Source: Saururus chinensis | Lineage: Eukaryota > Streptophyta > Magnoliopsida > Piperales > Saururaceae | Assembly (NCBI GenBank): GCA_035235625.1 | Contig: CP141140.1 | Coordinates: 26,618,685 to 26,682,684, forward strand | Direction of reading: 5' to 3' | Length of the DNA stretch: 64,000 nt | Shown: in pieces, positions 59,099 through 64,000 of the stretch | Layout: every line of letters starts with the position of its first letter | How positions within the stretch are numbered: position 1 is the stretch's first letter | Program-made: the position numbers and the translations under genes | Notes under the pieces: generated by a model | Databases searched by the model: none | Seen by the model: only the letters and a program-made list of their open reading frames with translations | What the model was told of the DNA's origin: nothing

Positions 59099-59705
59099 GG
59101 CCGGCCAGCAGCGAAAGCACTGATGGGAGAGGTTGGCGCACAAAAAATCGAATCTTTAAATAAAATCTACACATACATACAATTCTAATTACAATTAGCA
59201 ATAACCATGCATATATTATTTAATCAAAGGAAAATATAATTAACATGGAATTAATACGTACTAACCTTGGGCTTGATCCAGCCCTAGCACGCCCTCCAAA
59301 TCAGCCTTCTCGCACCAATAGCAAGATTAATAAGAGAGGAATTAAGACAATACCTTTTTGTGATGATTCCTCTTAAACCCTTACTTGGAGTGAAGGAATT
59401 CTCAGCACTACAGCCCCTTATCTTCAATCCTTTTACAGCCTCCTCTTCTCAGCAAAGAAGGAGAGAATCACCTTGATCAAACCCCATGCAGGCCGCACTT
59501 AATCACAAAAGAGAGAGGGACAGACTGGTTTTGGAAAAGAGAGAGCAATGTAAAGAGGGGCGACCCAAGTGAGAGAGGGGAGAGATGAATGGAGAGGGTT
59601 AAACTGAGCCCCCACCACCCTTGGACCCCGTGACCCGTACAGGCTCACCCGGACCGCGACACCGTTGGACCAAACTGGGCCCGAGCCCATACCATGGTCC
59701 AACAA
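59099..59705 (-). mobile_element. Insertion in the hAT leader, LTR-like
   Basis: A more GC-rich block. On the minus strand it starts TGTTGGACCATGG and ends CTGGCCGGCCA, so it has TG...CA ends. The flanks (TGGAG and AAAAC) do not match as a target duplication. Inside, on the minus strand, AAAAAGGTATTG looks like a splice donor. It could be a solo LTR with shifted ends or part of the original leader. Confidence 0.4.
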
Positions 59706-59806
59706 AAACTTCCTCTCAAACTCAAGTCTCTGACTTTCAAGCCTTGTCGTTTCTATTTTAATTGAATCATCAAGTGAGAAAGATCCAATCAAACATCAAA
59801 CACAAG

Positions 59807-59910
59807 GTAAGTATTTTATAATTTAAAGTTTATGCTAATTAGTCATTTAAATTTGTACTTTAATTTGTCTCCTTTTTCTCTTCTTAATTTCTATTATCTA
59901 TTTTGTTAAG
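59807..59910 (+). other. Predicted intron in the hAT 5' leader
   Basis: Donor AAG|GTAAGT at 59807 and acceptor TTTTGTTAAG ending at 59910, four bases before the likely start codon at 59914. The T-rich tract before the acceptor fits a plant intron. Confidence 0.6.
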
Positions 59911-59913
59911 AAA

Positions 59914-60920
59914 ATGTCGTCCCACTCCCACTACAATGTCTCTTCCTTCTCCCACGCCTCTAACAACATTGAAGTCTTCTCCAATTTTCCTAAATGAGTT
60001 TTTCTTAGAACAATTGATAAAGTCCATTATGAAATACTTCCACCAATGCTTTCGACAATCAGGGAAAGAAAAAAAAAAAGGGCAAACTTTCGTGATGTGG
60101 AGCCACACGAAGAAAATTAAGGTGGATGACCTTCACACACCTAGAGTGAAGTTTGTAAAAGCCAAATGTAACTATTTCTAAGCAAGCTTAAGCGTTGGAG
60201 GTGGGGGTATCAAACATCTTGCCAGATATGCTAGATCATGCTCTACCAAGCATGACCCGAAGGACACCAAACAAGCTCAGTTAAGTGTCATGAGCTCCTC
60301 CACCTCACTTACAACTTTCCCTTTCAATCAAGATGTAAATTGGATGGAGCTCGTGAAGTATAATGTGTGCACTAAGCATCCCTTCTCCTTCTCCTTTATC
60401 GATGACAAGTTGTTTGAGTCCTATGTGGGGCAAGCTTTCAACCAACATTCAACAAAATCGGGTGCAACACTCTTAAGGAAATATATTTTCAAACTATACA
60501 AGAAGTACCAAGTACAAATTATGAATACTCTACTTACAATTCTAGGTAAGATTTACTTAACTTATAATATTTAGACTAGTAACTAAGATGTCAAATATGC
60601 ATGTGTTAGGACACATTTTATAGATGAAGAATGAAGATTACATAAGAAAATAATTTATTTTAATATTATAGAATTTTCTCATTCTGCCTCAATTATTGAA
60701 AAATTATAAATTTTTATTTTAAATAAAATTAAAGATAAAATTATGTCTATTACTTTATATAATGCTTCTAATAATAATGTCGTTGTAGAACTTTTACAAT
60801 ATCATTGTGATTACATTGGTGCAATGGAGTCCAATACATTTTATATTAAATGTGCACTTCAACGTAATCAATCTATTTATTCAAGATGGTCTAAATGTAG
60901 TTAAATCCCATATTTAATTA

Positions 60921-60966
<46 letters not shown>

Positions 60967-62030
60967 CATTTTATCACCTTTTAGAATATAAAAATTTAAA
61001 AAGTGGTGTAAATTACATTATAAGAAATATAGGAAGTTTCAATTAGATGTTCATCATAGGTAGAATAACATTTATTTAATATTGAATCATGTGAAATTAG
61101 AAAATTTGATAATTTGTTGGGCGATAGAAAAGTTACATGATCTTGGACTTAATAAAGGTCATTTTAAATTCTCTACTTGTGATGCATTTTCTATATAATT
61201 TTTATAATGCAACTAAAGAATTATTTGGAGTTTACTATGCTACTTCTTGTTTAATTATGAGTCACGTGTATGAAATAACTATGCATTTGAAAGTCATAGA
61301 AGTAATAAAAAATTTGCACATATTGTAAAGGAAATAGAAATAAAATTTAATAAATATTGGTCTTCTATTCCTATAATTTATTGTTTAAGGGTTGTAATGA
61401 ATCCTAGAGTTAGATTAGAATATGTACAAATTTTAATAGATGGTATACGTGAAAACATTAGTCCCTATATTGATAATAATGATAATTTATATAATAATAT
61501 AGAAACTACTTTGTCTTTATATAATTTTTTGAAATAACATATGTCAAAATAGAATAAATGAACTTCTTCTACCATTTTTATGCCTCTTGCATCATATAAA
61601 ACTAAGACATAAATGTTATTTAAAAAAATCAAATTATACTTCTAATATTAATGAATTAACTATATATATACAAAGTACATTTATTTTTTTCTTACCGAGG
61701 CAGAAAGTAGTAATTTGAATGTTTTAAATTGGTAGAGAACACATAGAAAGGGTTATCACAAGTTGTCTACCTTAACTCATGATACACTACCTCACCCCAC
61801 CCCCCTGAATGTCCACAGTAGCATTTGAATCTACTTTTAATATAAGGAGCAAAGTGTTGGAAGATAGACAATATTAACTAGCTAACTCCTAATGCAATGG
61901 AGACGTTAAGATTGGTTGGATGTAGAAAAGGGGGCATAGGTTCTTAAGTTAGAAGAGAAAAAGAGAGTAAATTCAAAAGCATTGAGAATCAATTAGTCAA
62001 TAATATAATTTTTTATTTTTATATTAAATA
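59914..62030 (+). pseudogene. hAT transposase, BED finger to dimerisation domain, broken
   Basis: The start codon at 59914 opens MSSHSHYNVSSFSHASNN and stops after 28 codons. The BED zinc finger follows in another frame (MWSHTKKIKVDDLHTPRVKF, then HLARYARSCSTKH). Next are FDDKLFESYVGQAFN-like sequence at 60390-60440, ITLYNASNNNVVVELLQYHC at about 60750-60810 in the catalytic region, and ATKELFGVYYATSCLIMSHV at 61210-61270. YWSSIPIIYCLRVVMNPRVR follows at 61355-61415. The hATC dimerisation block is at 61680-61860 (NVLNW, a stop replacing the second tryptophan, RTHRKG, then DTLPHPTPLNVHS). All blocks are in family order, with many stops and frameshifts. Confidence 0.9.
60924..60966. repeat. (AT)n microsatellite
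   Basis: About 40 bp of almost pure AT repeat, broken once by ATGTAT, inside the hAT transposase. Confidence 0.95.
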
Positions 62031-62286
62031 TTTTAAAATATAATTACAAATAGTAGATAAGTGATTGGGTGTTAACCTAATTGGGATGTATTTGTTCTAT
62101 AGTAATGCAGTTTTACTATCCACTTTGTAAATTATAAAATTTATAATAATATTTTTAAGAAATTTTTAAAAGAATTTAAGTTTTCTTATTAAAAAATATG
62201 TGGGCTTGGCGGGCCATGCTAGCCTTGCACCCAATGGTTACATCGGACCCAAGTCAGCCCAACCCATTGGCATTTCTAAAGGGCTC

Positions 62287-63630
62287 AACTTACACTAGGC
62301 TCATTATTAGTAAAAAAACATAAAAAACTCTTCCCTCTTTTAAGTAGAGATGACACAGTTTCTTTAACTTTACCAGTCAACTGGTCCAAGTCCAACCTCA
62401 CTCATTTCTATATGTAAACTTATCTATGTAGTCTTATTTTTAGGTGCATGCCTACGTGAATGCCCCGAGTGCTTTAAGTGTGCATAATATCGATCGCATA
62501 TTACTCGTAATATAAAGGTAGATAGGATTTTTTATATGAAAAAAGTTAATATACACCGAATCGTATATTAAAAATTATAAATATAGTGCATTGCAAGCCG
62601 CCTGATAGTCATTTGACAGCTCGCATCAAATGAGGGGTACAAGTGGGCAATTAAAACTCCTCTGCCCAATGAGCATCACACGGTTCATATATAATGCAAC
62701 GCCTCAGCATACACCGGGCACATATGAAATGGACTCTTATTTTATCTTACTAACCTCCGAAATCTCAATCTAACTGCTTGTGCATGGGACTCAAATTAGC
62801 TTTACTTTTTTACGGGATTATTACGGCTGAGTCTTTGGACTAAAAATTATGATGTCAATGGTAAGAAGAGAAGAGAATTAAAATTTTGTGAGACCTGAAG
62901 GCTTGTGCAATCCTTCTGGAAGAAGACCTCGGCGTGCTGGTGCTAATTAGACCTTTTTAAGGACAAGAAAAATAGCATCAGTTCTTTTGTCATGAGCAGA
63001 CTTGAATAGTCTCCAAAGGAAGAGTACTCTTCAACTAGAAAAAAACAATTGCTTAACTTCACCATGCATATGCTCCAAGCTCTATGATTTAAGATATGCA
63101 AATTTCATTCATCTACCCTTGTGATTTTTGGACTCTTATTTAAAGATTATGGAGGTTAATTGGTATGAAATGAAATCAGCATCACATGGAGTCTTGTCTC
63201 ATTCAAGTTTCCCAAGGGTCCCACATAGGGTAAGGCATTGGGTTAGGTAGGACGAGAATGCCACGTGTTGTGCAAGTCTACCAGGCGTTTGTGACTGGGC
63301 CCACTTTGTAACAAGTAGAGTAGACTACCGCTTTAATGCGAACGAATTGCATTGAACTTCGTTTGTGGCAAGTAATAATGTGTTTTTTTTCGGCAAATTC
63401 CACACATGAATCACGTTTTGATGAGATTTTTTATTTTAGATTATGATTAAAGGAGAATATTTTTCTTTTTACAAAAATATACAAAATAAATCACGATCAG
63501 TTAAGAATAATATTATTATAAAAAATTAAAATTTAACTAAAATAAATATAAATTTTATTATAATACAAGAAATGAGATCTAGGGAATATCAATAGCCAAA
63601 AATAAATAAATAAAAAGCCCAATCAGCTTC
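62287..63630. other. Intergenic, nothing recognised
   Basis: AT-rich sequence without a domain-bearing frame, RNA gene or repeat structure that I could see. Confidence 0.5.
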
Positions 63631-63750
63631 CTCCTCTCAGACCCTTTATGTACCTCTACTTTAACCTCTTTCTCTTCCTCTTCTCAACTCCTCCTCTCAG
63701 ACCCTTTATGTACCTCTACTTTAACTTCTTTCTCTTCCTCTTCTCACTAA
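63631..63750. repeat. 60-bp tandem duplication
   Basis: CTCCTCTCAGACCCTTTATG followed by TACCTCTACTTTAAC occurs at 63631 and again at 63691, exactly 60 bp apart, with very few differences. It lies in a CT-rich tract and creates a phenylalanine/leucine-rich open frame (63648-63881) that is not credible as a gene. Confidence 0.92.
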
Positions 63751-64000
63751 AGGAAGAAAGTTTAAGCGTTGTACGAGTATCATTATCGGTGTCATTAAAG
63801 AAAATTAATGCTAGATTCAAGATGAGCTCAGTGGCCATCAATACAATTACTTTTACAAATATTTTCTTAGTCTTATATTAATAATTAAAATTATTTTTAA
63901 AATTAAATTAAAATTATTTAAAAAATATAAAAAAAACTATTAATATTGAACGGATGAATACAACCGATACGTGGGGTTCGCACGATGTCCATGCTGCTAT
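63751..64000. other. AT-rich window end, nothing recognised
   Basis: No feature seen. Confidence 0.4.

Larger units (their letters stand above)
58548..62278 (+). mobile_element. hAT transposon (Ac-like branch), decayed, 3731 bp
   Basis: It is flanked by a perfect 8-bp target duplication AAGGGCTC (58540-58547, 62279-62286), the hAT hallmark. The left terminus is TAAGGGGTCGAAAAATG followed by GAGCCGGCC; the right terminus on the complementary strand is TAGAAATGCC. The right inverted repeat has apparently lost several bases. It holds a TATA box, a leader with an intron, and a transposase with BED finger and C-terminal dimerisation block, all in one orientation. An unrelated block of about 0.6 kb sits in the leader. 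Confidence 0.9.

Noticed and set aside
63648..63881. 77-codon phenylalanine/leucine-rich frame
   Set aside because: It is produced by a 60-bp CT-rich tandem duplication.

Overview
This window looks like a heterochromatic, repeat-filled stretch of a flowering-plant chromosome. The protein families are plant types, the DNA is AT-rich, and LTR retrotransposons are nested inside one another. I cannot name the species. The only host gene I recognise is at the left edge: the last coding exon of a SNF2/RAD5-type helicase (SMARCA3-like), running off the window start and ending at 313.

Most of the DNA from about 1 kb to about 55 kb is, by my reading, one old Mutator-like element (MULE) split by later insertions. 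Its transposase reads rightwards in four pieces (2312-3558, 6880-7103, 7769-7942, 9818-10750). A second, convergent gene reads leftwards (about 54.5 kb, 46.2-46.0 kb, 44.5-38.2 kb, 38.1-37.1 kb). It resembles the plant-mobile-domain/DUF1985 proteins carried by Kaonashi-type MULEs. One exon of that gene and its intron form a tandem array of eight units of about 795 bp (38170-44495).

The insertions are mostly solo LTRs, recognised by TG...CA ends and 5-bp target-site duplications. I use local names: A (10756-36570 outer, 21826-26227, 27282-32230), B (3559-6874, 11119-~15725, 18690-33191, 44530-45952), C (7943-9812, 13219-15258, 20036-26755, 46246-54074) and D, Copia-like (18264-34018). The deepest chain is MULE > outer A > D > B > C > A-left. 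A second A copy (A-right) sits in the same B. The two inner A copies form a 10.4-kb inverted pair. A complete but dead Ty3/gypsy chromovirus, probably Reina-type, with 381-bp LTRs (46957-52364) lies inside a C element. A short hAT-like MITE (7104-7768) and a broken Tat/Athila-like integrase and LTR fragment (15735-17275) are also present.

To the right, 54.9-58.5 kb is AT-rich and holds only short duplications. A decayed hAT transposon with a perfect 8-bp target duplication fills 58548-62278, and the rest is featureless AT-rich DNA. No intact mobile-element gene is visible. I saw no tRNA, rRNA or CRISPR array, though these were only looked for by eye.
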